Assembly (NCBI GenBank): GCA_002361485.1
Contig: DESZ01000004.1
Span: forward strand, 1 to 64,000
From: Cyanobacteria bacterium UBA3301
Lineage (GTDB): Bacteria > Cyanobacteriota > Vampirovibrionia > Gastranaerophilales > Gastranaerophilaceae
Direction: 5' to 3'
DNA length: 64,000 nucleotides
Shown: piece after piece, positions 16,201-23,034 of the stretch
Layout of the letters: each line of letters opens with the position of its first letter
How positions within the stretch are numbered: the stretch's first letter is position 1
Position numbers and translations under genes: made by a program
Notes under the pieces: generated by a model
The model's database searches: none
Seen by the model: only the letters and a program-made list of their open reading frames with translations
Told to the model about the DNA's origin: nothing

Positions 16201-16780
16201 TAATTAATTCAGGATTTGTACGCTTTTGTTCTTCCAAACCGTGGTCTTGAAGTTCTATATAATAGTCTTCGCCAAATAAATTTTTGTACCTTTGAGCGAC
16301 CTCTTTTGCTCCTTGATAATCATTTTTTAACAGGTGTTGTAAAACTTCGCCCCCTAAGCAGGCTGAACAGCATATCAAACCTTCGTGATGTTGTTCTAAC
16401 AGTTCCCAATTTATGCGGGGATGTACATAAAATCCTTTACACCAAGCTTTTGAAACGAGTTTAATTAAATTTGCATATCCTTTTTTATCTTTAACCAATA
16501 ATATAAGGTGGTAGCAAGGGTTGTTAGTTTTGTCGTGTTCTTCGATATCGCCGTTATGAACATAAAATTCGCACCCTAAAATAGGTTTAATCCCTGCATC
16601 CATGGCGGTTGTATATAACTCCATATCCCCGTACATGACGCCGTGGTCGGTTATTGCAACGGCAGGAAACCCTTTTTCTTTGCAAAAATTTACTAAATCC
16701 CCTATTCTTATAGCTCCGTCAAGCAACGAATATTCCGTGTGCAAGTGGAGCGGTACATATTTTTGTTCGACTTCACCCAT
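13247..16780 (-). CDS. dnaE: DNA polymerase III subunit alpha
   Basis: The 1177-residue protein is a DnaE1-type replicative polymerase. It begins with the PHP domain (PLHLHTEYSLLDGAIRI, FPAVAITDHGVMYG), continues with the palm containing the catalytic PDIDIDF and GPGRGSAAGS, then the helix-hairpin-helix region and a C-terminal OB fold (VTVCGLITATRQIPQ). It catalyses chromosomal DNA synthesis in the replisome. It stands alone: convergent to groEL and followed upstream by a gene-free stretch. No Shine-Dalgarno sequence precedes the ATG; TAAGAT lies six bases upstream. Confidence 0.97.
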   Translation of the reverse strand: MGEVEQKYVPLHLHTEYSLLDGAIRIGDLVNFCKEKGFPAVAITDHGVMYGDMELYTTAMDAGIKPILGCEFYVHNGDIEEHDKTNNPCYHLILLVKDKKGYANLIKLVSKAWCKGFYVHPRINWELLEQHHEGLICCSACLGGEVLQHLLKNDYQGAKEVAQRYKNLFGEDYYIELQDHGLEEQKRTNPELIKLAKELDLQMVITNDSHYLRLEDADMHDTLLCMTTNSDKDDPDRFHFPNNEFYVKTAEELRDSFKWMDSEMFDECIKNTVRVAEKCHLVLELGKSPLPDYKVPEGYTIETYLEYLVHQGLKERYGEVSKDIQERAKYELGVIEDMGFAAYFLITWDFIHYAKTHGIPVGPGRGSAAGSIVAYALRITDLDPIKHKLLFERFLNPERYTMPDIDIDFCIERRGEVIDYVTQKYGEDKVCQIITFGTYAAKAAFKAVARILKVPFAESNRLAGLIDGAIEVALAQDDKAKTLKKAMQFEGSELRALYDKDEQIMIDPTINKTVGIKKLIDLAIGIEGIKNNTGTHAAGVIISQKPLDEIIPVRPSKDGIIQTGYPPHDVTEVLSLLKMDFLGLRNITTIYKTVDMIEKRQGIKLDINNIPLDDKPTYDMLMVGDTDGVFQLESQGMKNLVKRLKPDVFEDLGALVALFRPGPLDSGMVDDFVERKHGRQAITYAHPLLEPVLKDTYGTIVYQEQIMQVFQILADYSLGQADMVRRMMGKKKVDEMEKQKGIFIERSAKHGMTSEDATNLFNQILAFASYCFNRSHSAAYAFVAYQTAYLKCHYPVEYLSALLSSVAGDAEKTQLYIEDALKKGIKVLPPDINHSLASFTPDGDNIRFGLASIKQVGEGVIEEIIKEREANGDFKSIYDYIKRTDIKCSNKRTLEGLIKAGAFSTIEKSRKQLLENLEYIVATASKEAKEKELGQASLFDMLGDTASVQSAKFNLSGSDEEFDARQIQLFEKEFLGFYVTSHPLATIRDKLPFLMTHKISQIPDIPNDKSVTVCGLITATRQIPQKSDPSKYIRFITIEDLTGKTDALAFNSKIAEYGDLLQSEQRVIISGKVSRRNEEDPPTILIDTVKPVDNTNIFTVELKNEFKYEEIMLLKQMLCKFKGSDPVMLKLQDLTGESKILTSSMFWVNASNDLVSTLNKGFGDRIEVSIKSMDKKW

Positions 16781-16786
16781 ATAGAT

Positions 16787-16792
16787 ATCTTA
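16787..16792 (-). promoter_or_regulatory. TAAGAT -10-like element six bases before dnaE
   Basis: Minus strand reads TAAGAT, ATCTAT, ATG (start 16780). No Shine-Dalgarno sequence is present. Same arrangement as the gene starting at 7792. Probable leaderless start, with a weaker hexamer than TATAAT. Confidence 0.35.
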
Positions 16793-16837
16793 TCATGACG
16801 AAATTTTAAAAAATTGAAATATTAAATAACTTTAAGG

Positions 16838-17010
16838 GGAAAGGGAAATTAGAGGCGTAGAGATCTGGATGCGTAGATGCGCAGCCTGTTTCGTTTATGT
16901 TCCCCTTGCCACTTGGGAGAGGGAGAAAAATCGGTTTGGGTTTGGAAAAACGAAAACCTGATTTTACGGGAGAGGGTTTTATTATTGCAGAAGGTTAGGG
17001 AGAGGTTATT
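16838..17010. repeat. Dispersed GGGAGAGGG repeat remnants in the dnaE-XRE spacer
   Basis: The 342-base gap 16781-17122 holds no gene. Much of it consists of pieces such as TTCCCCTTGCCACTTGGGAG (from 16900), GGGAGAGGG (16968-16976) and TTAGGGAGAGG (16995-17005). The same words occur translated at both ends of the autotransporter gene (28393-28437 and 35526-35593), so this is a second family of dispersed repeats in the window. The boundaries are approximate. Confidence 0.55.
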
Positions 17011-17122
17011 TTAGTATGGCTGAATATATTTAATTATAATCTGCCTATTTATCCAAGCCGCTCTCCTAACTTCCCTATGACGTTGGAAGAATTGTAATTT
17101 ATTCTATATGACGGATTTTAAG

Positions 17123-17446
17123 CTATTTTGTCAGCGCAATGACAATTTTATAAAAATCTTTTATTTTTTCAGGATTGTTTTTTAGTTTATTGACTATTTC
17201 AGTAACCAAATCAGTATCAGGTTTATTGTGTTCAAAATCAAATAAATCTTTAATTTCAACGTTCAAAATACTTGCAATTTTATACAAATTCTCATCGTTT
17301 GGTTTTTGTTTTCCGCTTTCAATTCTTGTAAAATTTGAACGTTCCATATTTAGTAAATCTGCAAATTCACCCTGCTTAATTTTTCTTGAAAGTCGTAGCT
17401 CTCTTATTCTTAAACCCAATTTTTTATTAAGATTGTTAGTCATCAT
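17123..17446 (-). CDS. XRE-family helix-turn-helix regulator
   Basis: This 107-residue protein has an N-terminal Cro/CI-type HTH (LGLRIRELRLSRKIKQGEFADLLNMERSNFTRIESGKQKP region, residues ~10-48) and a short helical C-terminus that may dimerise. It resembles small repressors of accessory regions. It is divergent from the GT17 gene at 17659, and a TTCATGACATGAA palindrome lies between them. Start ATG preceded by AGGGGTAATG. Confidence 0.87.
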   Translation of the reverse strand: MMTNNLNKKLGLRIRELRLSRKIKQGEFADLLNMERSNFTRIESGKQKPNDENLYKIASILNVEIKDLFDFEHNKPDTDLVTEIVNKLKNNPEKIKDFYKIVIALTK

Positions 17447-17524
17447 TACCCCTATTAATAGAATAACTTTTCAAAAAAAACATTAAACATTATGGTATAA
17501 CACCAATATTGATTTTTGTGCTAT

Positions 17525-17537
17525 TTCATGACATGAA
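17525..17537. promoter_or_regulatory. Palindromic candidate operator
   Basis: TTCATGACATGAA is a perfect odd-length palindrome in the divergent region between the XRE regulator and the GT17 gene. It is a plausible binding site for the regulator. The wider spacer (17447-17658) also has ACATTATG and CATAATGT about 75 bases apart as inverted words, and otherwise only AT-rich DNA. Confidence 0.35.
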
Positions 17538-17658
17538 TATATTTAAAAAATATTAGGTAGTAACACATAATGTATATTTTGTTCTATCTGATAATTTTTT
17601 AATCCGAATTAAGTAAAAAATATTATCTCAATAAAAAGAATAAAGGGTTGTTAAATAT

Positions 17659-18675
17659 ATGATATATGATTGTTTTACATTTTATAATGAATTAGAATTA
17701 TTAGATTTAAGATTGAATATTTTAAATGATGTTGTTGATAAATTTGTTCTTGTTGAAATGAATAAAACCCATATGGGTGATAGTAAACCCTTTATCTTTG
17801 AAGAAAACAAGGAAAATTTTTCTAAATTTATTGATAAAATTGTACATATAAAAGTCGATAAATATCCTGAGCTTGTGAATACTAAAGAAGATTATTACGG
17901 CAATAAATGGATTTTAGAAAATTATCAGCGTGATCAAATAATGCAAGGTTTGAGCGAAGCAAAAGATGATGATATTATAATCATATCTGATCTTGATGAA
18001 ATTCCAAATCCTGATTGTGTTCGCCAATATACTGACGGGATTCAAATTTTTGAGCAAAAGAATTTTTATTATTATTTAAATAATTTAAATGTTTCAGATC
18101 CGATTTTGCGATGGGGAACGAAGATTTGTCATTTTGCCGATTTAAAAGATCCCAAAGTAGAACTCCCGTATAATCCCCGTTATGCATATTCAAAATATGG
18201 TCTGCCCACGTATCTGCGCTGTTGTATGGATGTTTCCACGATAAAATATGTAAAAAATGCCGGTTGGCATTTTAGTTTTGTAATGGATATCGAGAAAATG
18301 ATTACAAAAAGAAAGTCTATTGTAGAACAACAATTTAATACGGAAGAAAATATGAATTATAATTATATCAAACGCGCAGTAGAGGAGGGTAAAGACCTTT
18401 TTGGCAGAAAATACAAATATGAAGCTGTAAATATTGACAAAACTTTTCCTCAATATTTGAGAAAAAATAAAAACAAATATTCAAATATTATTTTTACAAT
18501 AACTCCTTTTTATCGTTTGAAATTATTACCGTCAAAACTCAAAAGGTTTATTATAAGGGTTATGACCAATATTTTTTCTGTAAAAAATTTATATTTGGAT
18601 TATAAAAAATACAAAGTATTAACATTTTTGGGCATAAAAATGAAATTCAAAATTAAGGGAGCTAAAATTATGTAG
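17659..18675 (+). CDS. Glycosyltransferase family 17 protein
   Basis: The N-terminal ~200 residues match GT17 (beta-1,4-mannosyl-glycoprotein GlcNAc-transferase-like): IYDCFTFYNELELLDLRLNIL, FVLVEMNKTHMGDSKP, ENYQRDQI, the metal-binding ISDLDEIPNPD, and GWHFSFV. In bacteria such proteins usually decorate capsule, O-antigen or glycoproteins; the acceptor is unknown. The C-terminal ~70 residues are basic and hydrophobic and may contact the membrane. Base composition is very AT-rich even for this window, which together with the neighbouring XRE gene suggests an acquired unit. The start is uncertain by a few codons. Confidence 0.82.
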   Translation: MIYDCFTFYNELELLDLRLNILNDVVDKFVLVEMNKTHMGDSKPFIFEENKENFSKFIDKIVHIKVDKYPELVNTKEDYYGNKWILENYQRDQIMQGLSEAKDDDIIIISDLDEIPNPDCVRQYTDGIQIFEQKNFYYYLNNLNVSDPILRWGTKICHFADLKDPKVELPYNPRYAYSKYGLPTYLRCCMDVSTIKYVKNAGWHFSFVMDIEKMITKRKSIVEQQFNTEENMNYNYIKRAVEEGKDLFGRKYKYEAVNIDKTFPQYLRKNKNKYSNIIFTITPFYRLKLLPSKLKRFIIRVMTNIFSVKNLYLDYKKYKVLTFLGIKMKFKIKGAKIM

Positions 18676-18698
18676 CGCGGGTAAGATGAAATTGTATT

Positions 18699-19343
18699 TT
18701 ATTGACTTTGCTGCGGAGTTTGAGACGGATTGGTTTCCAAATATTGTTGATATGTTTCATCTGTCATTGTGTTGTTTGTTTCTGGCTGCTGAGTCTGAGC
18801 TTGCGGTTGCTCCTCGGCAGGCGGTTCAATTAAACCCGAACCGTTTAAGAAGGTATCCATTTTGATGTCTGCCGAAACATACAAATCTTGTGCTTTATCA
18901 ATTTCTTCAAGCAGAGTCTTTAACTCCGCTTTGTATTGTGAAGTCTTTTTGCAAGATTGATAAAAATCCAGCATACTGTCTAAAGATTTTATGCTGTCTT
19001 CTACTGCGGTTCTTCTTTCTCCGTCATCTCTTATTCCGGTAAATATAAGTTTATACATTGAATTTGCATTATGTTGCGCATAATCAATATACATGCAAGA
19101 AGCATTTTTTATCGGTAAATTCTTCCGCTTATTCATTTCTTGATTTAAATAATCCGCAATGGAGAGGTATTTGATGTATTTATCGGATGTAGACATTTGA
19201 TTGTTATTGTCGATGGAATCAAAATCTATTCGTTCATACAGTTGTTTTGATTCGGCATAAGTAGTAATGCTGTACACAAGCAAAGAAACACCGCACAATA
19301 TTACGGATATACCTAATGCCAATAATTTATTATTCTTGTTCAT
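18699..19343 (-). CDS. Hypothetical membrane-anchored protein
   Basis: I do not recognise this 214-residue protein. An N-terminal hydrophobic helix (about residues 7-27, LLALGISVILCGVSLLVYSIT) anchors it or acts as an uncleaved signal. The following ~130 residues are helical, with a C-SC pair (CMYIDYAQ and QSCKKTS). The C-terminal ~45 residues are a Pro/Gln-rich tail (PPAEEQPQAQTQQPE, SQTPQQSQ). It is convergent with the GT17 gene. A good Shine-Dalgarno sequence (AGAGAGGG) precedes the ATG. Confidence 0.7.
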   Translation of the reverse strand: MNKNNKLLALGISVILCGVSLLVYSITTYAESKQLYERIDFDSIDNNNQMSTSDKYIKYLSIADYLNQEMNKRKNLPIKNASCMYIDYAQHNANSMYKLIFTGIRDDGERRTAVEDSIKSLDSMLDFYQSCKKTSQYKAELKTLLEEIDKAQDLYVSADIKMDTFLNGSGLIEPPAEEQPQAQTQQPETNNTMTDETYQQYLETNPSQTPQQSQ

Positions 19344-19490
19344 AACGACCCTCTCTTTATCTGTATTATATAATAAATTTTATTAATATGACAATAAATG
19401 AACATCATATATTATTGATTACACTTTATACTTCTTTACATTTGAGCAAATAAAATATTTACAAATTTTACTATTTAAAAAGGAACTGTT

Positions 19491-20648
19491 ATGCATTTAC
19501 CTCCAATAATGAGAAAATTATCCTGTAACTTTCGGGAGACAAAAAAGAGTATTATTCATAAAATTAATCCCGAAAAGTATAATTATGTTTTGAAATCAAA
19601 GACAGATAAATGTAAAATTTCGAAAGCTAAAAATTTAAAATTGCCGATACCGGAAGGCGCAGACACTTTCAGAACGGTTCATATCGGCAAAAGAGACGAT
19701 GCGCAATATTCAAAGGTTATTACGACATTTTATAAAAATAATCAAATAATGAAACGTTATATAAACGATTGCGGAGAGGTTACCTCAAGGGTTTATACTC
19801 AAAAAAGGGTGCTTCTTGATGCAAGTGTAAAGGCATTTTTCAGAACGGTAAAAACCTTTGGTTCGGGTGTAAAAAATAATTTAGAATTGCAAAAAATCGA
19901 ACATATTGAGTTGAGCAGGTTTCCTCATAGCGGAAAGATAAAGTTTAAACTTCACAAAGATGAAAATGTGTATGACGGTTCTCAAATCAGGGTAAAAATA
20001 AAAGAACATGAGAATTTACCATATAGAAAACCTGTCAAAAAAGCAATAGAACTAAATATGGAATTTGATAAAGACGGTATTCCGCATATATTAAATCAGT
20101 CAGTAAAGGGTGGAATAAAACTTCCCGAAAATGATAAATTTCTGCCTTTGAGGTTTATATTTGATTTGAGCAAACAAAGGTTAGCTTTTACAAAATATTT
20201 TATAAAGAAATATCATCTTGAGAATTTGGGAATAAAAATTGATGATGCACTGAATTTACCGAATAAAACTGTCGGCGAATTTTGTCCTGAGGATATTCTT
20301 ATACGTTACGATAAAGATTATGGTGATATATTGGCTTTGACGGCACATGAAGTACGCCATGCCTATCAGTTTGCTCAAATCGGCAGACTTGGCAAAGGTT
20401 GTGGAAAATATTACAGAAACGCTGAAAGACAATTAGGCGCCATAACAAATACAGAAGAGGCACAAGAAGCGTACAGATTTTTTGTAGCTTCCGAAAAATA
20501 TCCGCATGAGGCTGATATTGAACGAAAAAGTCAGCTTTATACAGGTAATTATTTGGAAATAGATGCCAGAAAGGCCGAATCAGAAGCAATGATTGAATAT
20601 TCAGAGGGCGCAAGGGTTTTGGCTTCTCAAATAGGAAGGTATATTTAA
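19491..20648 (+). CDS. Putative zinc metallopeptidase (HEVRH motif)
   Basis: Most of this 385-residue protein is unfamiliar, but ALTAHEVRHAYQF (residues 283-294) is a HExxH-type zinc-binding motif, and EIDARKAESEA (356-366) could provide the downstream third ligand, as in gluzincin-like peptidases. The N-terminal ~230 residues are basic and rich in beta structure with no signal peptide. It could act in the cytoplasm or be exported by a non-Sec route. It lies upstream of the CheR-like gene with a 28-base gap and is probably co-transcribed. Confidence 0.62.
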   Translation: MHLPPIMRKLSCNFRETKKSIIHKINPEKYNYVLKSKTDKCKISKAKNLKLPIPEGADTFRTVHIGKRDDAQYSKVITTFYKNNQIMKRYINDCGEVTSRVYTQKRVLLDASVKAFFRTVKTFGSGVKNNLELQKIEHIELSRFPHSGKIKFKLHKDENVYDGSQIRVKIKEHENLPYRKPVKKAIELNMEFDKDGIPHILNQSVKGGIKLPENDKFLPLRFIFDLSKQRLAFTKYFIKKYHLENLGIKIDDALNLPNKTVGEFCPEDILIRYDKDYGDILALTAHEVRHAYQFAQIGRLGKGCGKYYRNAERQLGAITNTEEAQEAYRFFVASEKYPHEADIERKSQLYTGNYLEIDARKAESEAMIEYSEGARVLASQIGRYI

Positions 20649-20676
20649 TTTAAGAAGAAAATGAGGTTTCACAAAA

Positions 20677-21420
20677 ATGCTTGCAATAAGTCCTGTCAAA
20701 AATAATAATCAACCGTCTTTCGGAATATATTTTCATACCGTGAAAGATAATATGCACAACGTTGTATACCGAGGTGATACCAGACTTTTTCGAGATGATA
20801 TCGATTGGAACAATTTAGTTGATTTTATTGATAATAAATATAGAAACAAAAAGGATGCACAAATAATTATGCATGCTTGTTCCGACGGTGAAGAGGTTTA
20901 TTCTCTGCTTGCTGTTTTGATTGAACGTCTGGGCGCCGGCGCAGAAAAGTATTTTCCTATTATAGCTAAGGATATTGACCCTTGGCATATAAGCCTTGCC
21001 CAAAAAGGGGTATATGATATGGCTTCTGTCGAAAGACCCGATGCGTCATATTATACAAGAGGTAATTTTTCTAAATATTTTTATGAATATAACAGTGGAA
21101 AGTATTCTGTTGTCGAACCGAAAGAGTTTTTAAAGAAAAAAGTTCAATTTTCTACAGGTGATATTTTAGAAGATATAAAAGTTTTACCATTGAAAAATAA
21201 AATATTATTTGCTCGGAATTTCATGCCTTATTTGGATAAAGAAGATGCATATGCGTATGTAAAAACGCTTGCTCAAAATGCAGATGACTCGACAACGCTT
21301 GTTATCGGCGGTTATGATAAAGAATTTGACCGTGACAAGCTGCTGGAAAATTTCGGGTTTAATCGTACTTATACGGATTGCGTTTATGAATTAAAAAATT
21401 CTTTAAAGTATTTGTATTGA
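20677..21420 (+). CDS. CheR-like SAM-dependent methyltransferase
   Basis: Residues ~30-240 resemble the catalytic domain of CheR: HACSDGEEVYSLLAVL (66-81) corresponds to the SAM-binding ASTGEE-PYS motif, IIAKDIDPWHISLAQKGVYDM to the TDID...A..G.Y motif, and VQFSTGDILED to the later D motif. The N-terminal alpha-helical CheR domain is absent, replaced by a short leader with QPSFG (12-16). No chemotaxis gene is nearby, so it may methylate something other than a chemoreceptor. Shine-Dalgarno GAGG is eight bases before the ATG. Confidence 0.72.
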   Translation: MLAISPVKNNNQPSFGIYFHTVKDNMHNVVYRGDTRLFRDDIDWNNLVDFIDNKYRNKKDAQIIMHACSDGEEVYSLLAVLIERLGAGAEKYFPIIAKDIDPWHISLAQKGVYDMASVERPDASYYTRGNFSKYFYEYNSGKYSVVEPKEFLKKKVQFSTGDILEDIKVLPLKNKILFARNFMPYLDKEDAYAYVKTLAQNADDSTTLVIGGYDKEFDRDKLLENFGFNRTYTDCVYELKNSLKYLY

Positions 21421-21468
21421 GGATAAAAATTAGTATATCTATATGACAAATTATAAAAAATTATTTTT

Positions 21469-21474
21469 TATAAT
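21469..21474 (+). promoter_or_regulatory. TATAAT -10 element six bases before the start codon
   Basis: TATAAT, ATTAGA, ATG (21481). No Shine-Dalgarno sequence is present, so the transcript is predicted to be leaderless. A TGACAA hexamer at 21444-21449 is too far (19 bases) for a good -35. Confidence 0.45.
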
Positions 21475-21480
21475 ATTAGA

Positions 21481-22155
21481 ATGGATGAAACAGTTGTTGA
21501 ACAAAAATATGTTGATTATATTGAATCTTTGATTGAAGGCATTGTACCTCTTTTGCCCGAAGACGTAAATAAATTGCAGCAGGATTATTTGGAAAATAAT
21601 ATCAGGCATTCCGCGCTTTTATTGGCATCTTCAATGCAGACTGATACAGTATTTCAAAGATTAACTTTTGAACAACAATGTGTCTACATTCAAATAATGG
21701 CAGAGTGGTCTTTTCATAAAGAAATTGATTTGTTTCGTTCCGGAATTCCCGCGAAATATTGGAAAATTGTAATGCAGAAGATTTGGTATACAATTTGGGA
21801 AGTAATGTATGCTTGTATTCAAAATGAAGCTCCCGAAAATATTGTTTTGGATATTGTAAAACGATATGTTAATCGTACATATAATGATGCTGTCGAAGAA
21901 TTAAAAGACACAAATATAATTGATGATGAAACTGAAGAAAAGGCTAAAGAGCAATCGAATATTGAAATAATGGCACAGGAATATAATGCAAAACTTAAAT
22001 TTAGGAAAATAAAACGAATTTTTAATTACGCAATATTGTTTGCGGTTATAGCTGCGACGATAACCTTTCTTGTCCTAAAATATCAAACGGTCGGAATTAT
22101 TATAGTGCTGACTTTTCTTGCAATTTATACTTTAGTTCCTTTTGTCAGGAATTGA
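21481..22155 (+). CDS. Hypothetical membrane protein
   Basis: I do not recognise this 224-residue protein. Residues 1-175 are soluble and mostly helical (a W-rich stretch MAEWSFHKEIDLFRSG followed by KYWKIVMQKIWYTIWEV). The C-terminus has two hydrophobic helices (about 178-196 and 202-219) separated by a very short turn, so the protein is a tail-anchored hairpin with its bulk in the cytoplasm. No signal peptide. The start has a TATAAT immediately upstream and no ribosome-binding site. Confidence 0.68.
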   Translation: MDETVVEQKYVDYIESLIEGIVPLLPEDVNKLQQDYLENNIRHSALLLASSMQTDTVFQRLTFEQQCVYIQIMAEWSFHKEIDLFRSGIPAKYWKIVMQKIWYTIWEVMYACIQNEAPENIVLDIVKRYVNRTYNDAVEELKDTNIIDDETEEKAKEQSNIEIMAQEYNAKLKFRKIKRIFNYAILFAVIAATITFLVLKYQTVGIIIVLTFLAIYTLVPFVRN

Positions 22156-22202
22156 TATAAAATTAGGTAGATAATTTTGAACTTTTGTTATATAATAATT
22201 TT

Positions 22203-22218
22203 GTGAAAGAAATTTCAC
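22203..22218 (+). promoter_or_regulatory. Hairpin in the ferredoxin mRNA leader
   Basis: GTGAAA and TTTCAC form a six-pair stem closed by a GAAA tetraloop. It begins six bases after a TATAAT (22191-22196), so it would sit at the extreme 5' end of the transcript, where it could protect the short, probably abundant ferredoxin mRNA. Confidence 0.45.
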
Positions 22219-22246
22219 GCGGTTTATAATATAAGGAGAATTTAAA

Positions 22247-22423
22247 ATGACAGTTACAATTAGTGATGCTTGTATAGCATGCGGCGCTTGTGAATCAATT
22301 TGTGATGCAGTATTTTCTATTGAAGATAAAGCTGTAGTAAATGATGCTGCTGTTGCAGACAATATCGACAGTGTAAAAGAAGCTGCAGATGCATGCCCTG
22401 TAGGAGCTATTGAAGTAGAATAG
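22247..22423 (+). CDS. [4Fe-4S] ferredoxin, 58 residues
   Basis: The reading frame begins MTVTISDACIACGACESICD and ends ACPVGAIEVE. Cys9, Cys12 and Cys15, together with the later Cys in ACPVGA, give the CxxCxxC...CP pattern of a single-cluster bacterial ferredoxin; an additional Cys19 is in the position seen to form a disulfide in some of these. It is a low-potential electron carrier in the cytoplasm. AAGGAG precedes the ATG and a strong terminator follows. The acidic composition is typical. The gene is short enough to be missed by length cut-offs. Confidence 0.93.
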   Translation: MTVTISDACIACGACESICDAVFSIEDKAVVNDAAVADNIDSVKEAADACPVGAIEVE

Positions 22424-22441
22424 TTTGAAAACAACAATAAT

Positions 22442-22477
22442 AAAAAGACAGTACAATTTATTTGTACTGTCTTTTTT
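22442..22477 (+). terminator. Intrinsic terminator after the ferredoxin gene
   Basis: GACAGTACAA (22447-22456) pairs with TTGTACTGTC (22462-22471) around TTTAT and is followed by a T-run. The A-rich left arm makes it usable by the convergent gene at 22498 as well. Confidence 0.88.
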
Positions 22478-22497
22478 CATTAAAAATTTTTATTTAA

Positions 22498-22899
22498 TCA
22501 AAAATTACATGTCATAACCAAATCTGCGCCATTATTGTATGCTTCGGATATAGCTTCGGATTGATTTAATTGCATGAATCCGTTTGGTGTTGTGATACCG
22601 AATATACGGCATTTTACGTTTGAATGTTCTTCTTGAAATTTTGCATTTTTTAAATTTGTAATTTGCTGTGTCAGTTCGTCAACACGGTTTGATAAATCTT
22701 TAATTTGACTGTTATTTTCTGAAATGACATTCCTTTCATAATCGTAGTCATTTTCGTTGTTTTGGACGATTGCATTATTATTGGCATTTAATTTCTTATC
22801 TGCAACTTCCTTTGTGTTCGTATAAATTGCCCCGATAACAAAAACAAACATTAATAAAAAAATTACCGTTGTTATTTGAAATTTACTCAATTCACGCAT
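22498..22899 (-). CDS. Hypothetical single-pass membrane protein with coiled coil
   Basis: The 133-residue protein has an N-terminal membrane helix (about 9-26, ITTVIFLLMFVFVIGAIY), then an N/D-rich segment and a coiled coil (IKDLSNRVDELTQQITNLKN, about 65-84). The C-terminal ~40 residues contain two Cys (VKCRIFGI, VMTCNF) and could form a small periplasmic domain. I recognise no family. A strong GGAG precedes the ATG. Confidence 0.65.
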   Translation of the reverse strand: MRELSKFQITTVIFLLMFVFVIGAIYTNTKEVADKKLNANNNAIVQNNENDYDYERNVISENNSQIKDLSNRVDELTQQITNLKNAKFQEEHSNVKCRIFGITTPNGFMQLNQSEAISEAYNNGADLVMTCNF

Positions 22900-23034
22900 A
22901 TATTTCTCCGATTGTACAATACATATTTTAGCATAACTTTTAATTAAAGCATTAATATTACATATTCTTAAAATATTTTGCCGAAATAAGTGATATTATG
23001 ATATCATTTTATTGTTTTAATAAGGAGAAACAAT

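Noticed and set aside
21444..21449. TGACAA as a -35 box for the gene at 21481
   Set aside because: The spacing to the TATAAT is 19 bases, too long for a good promoter; other candidates are weak.
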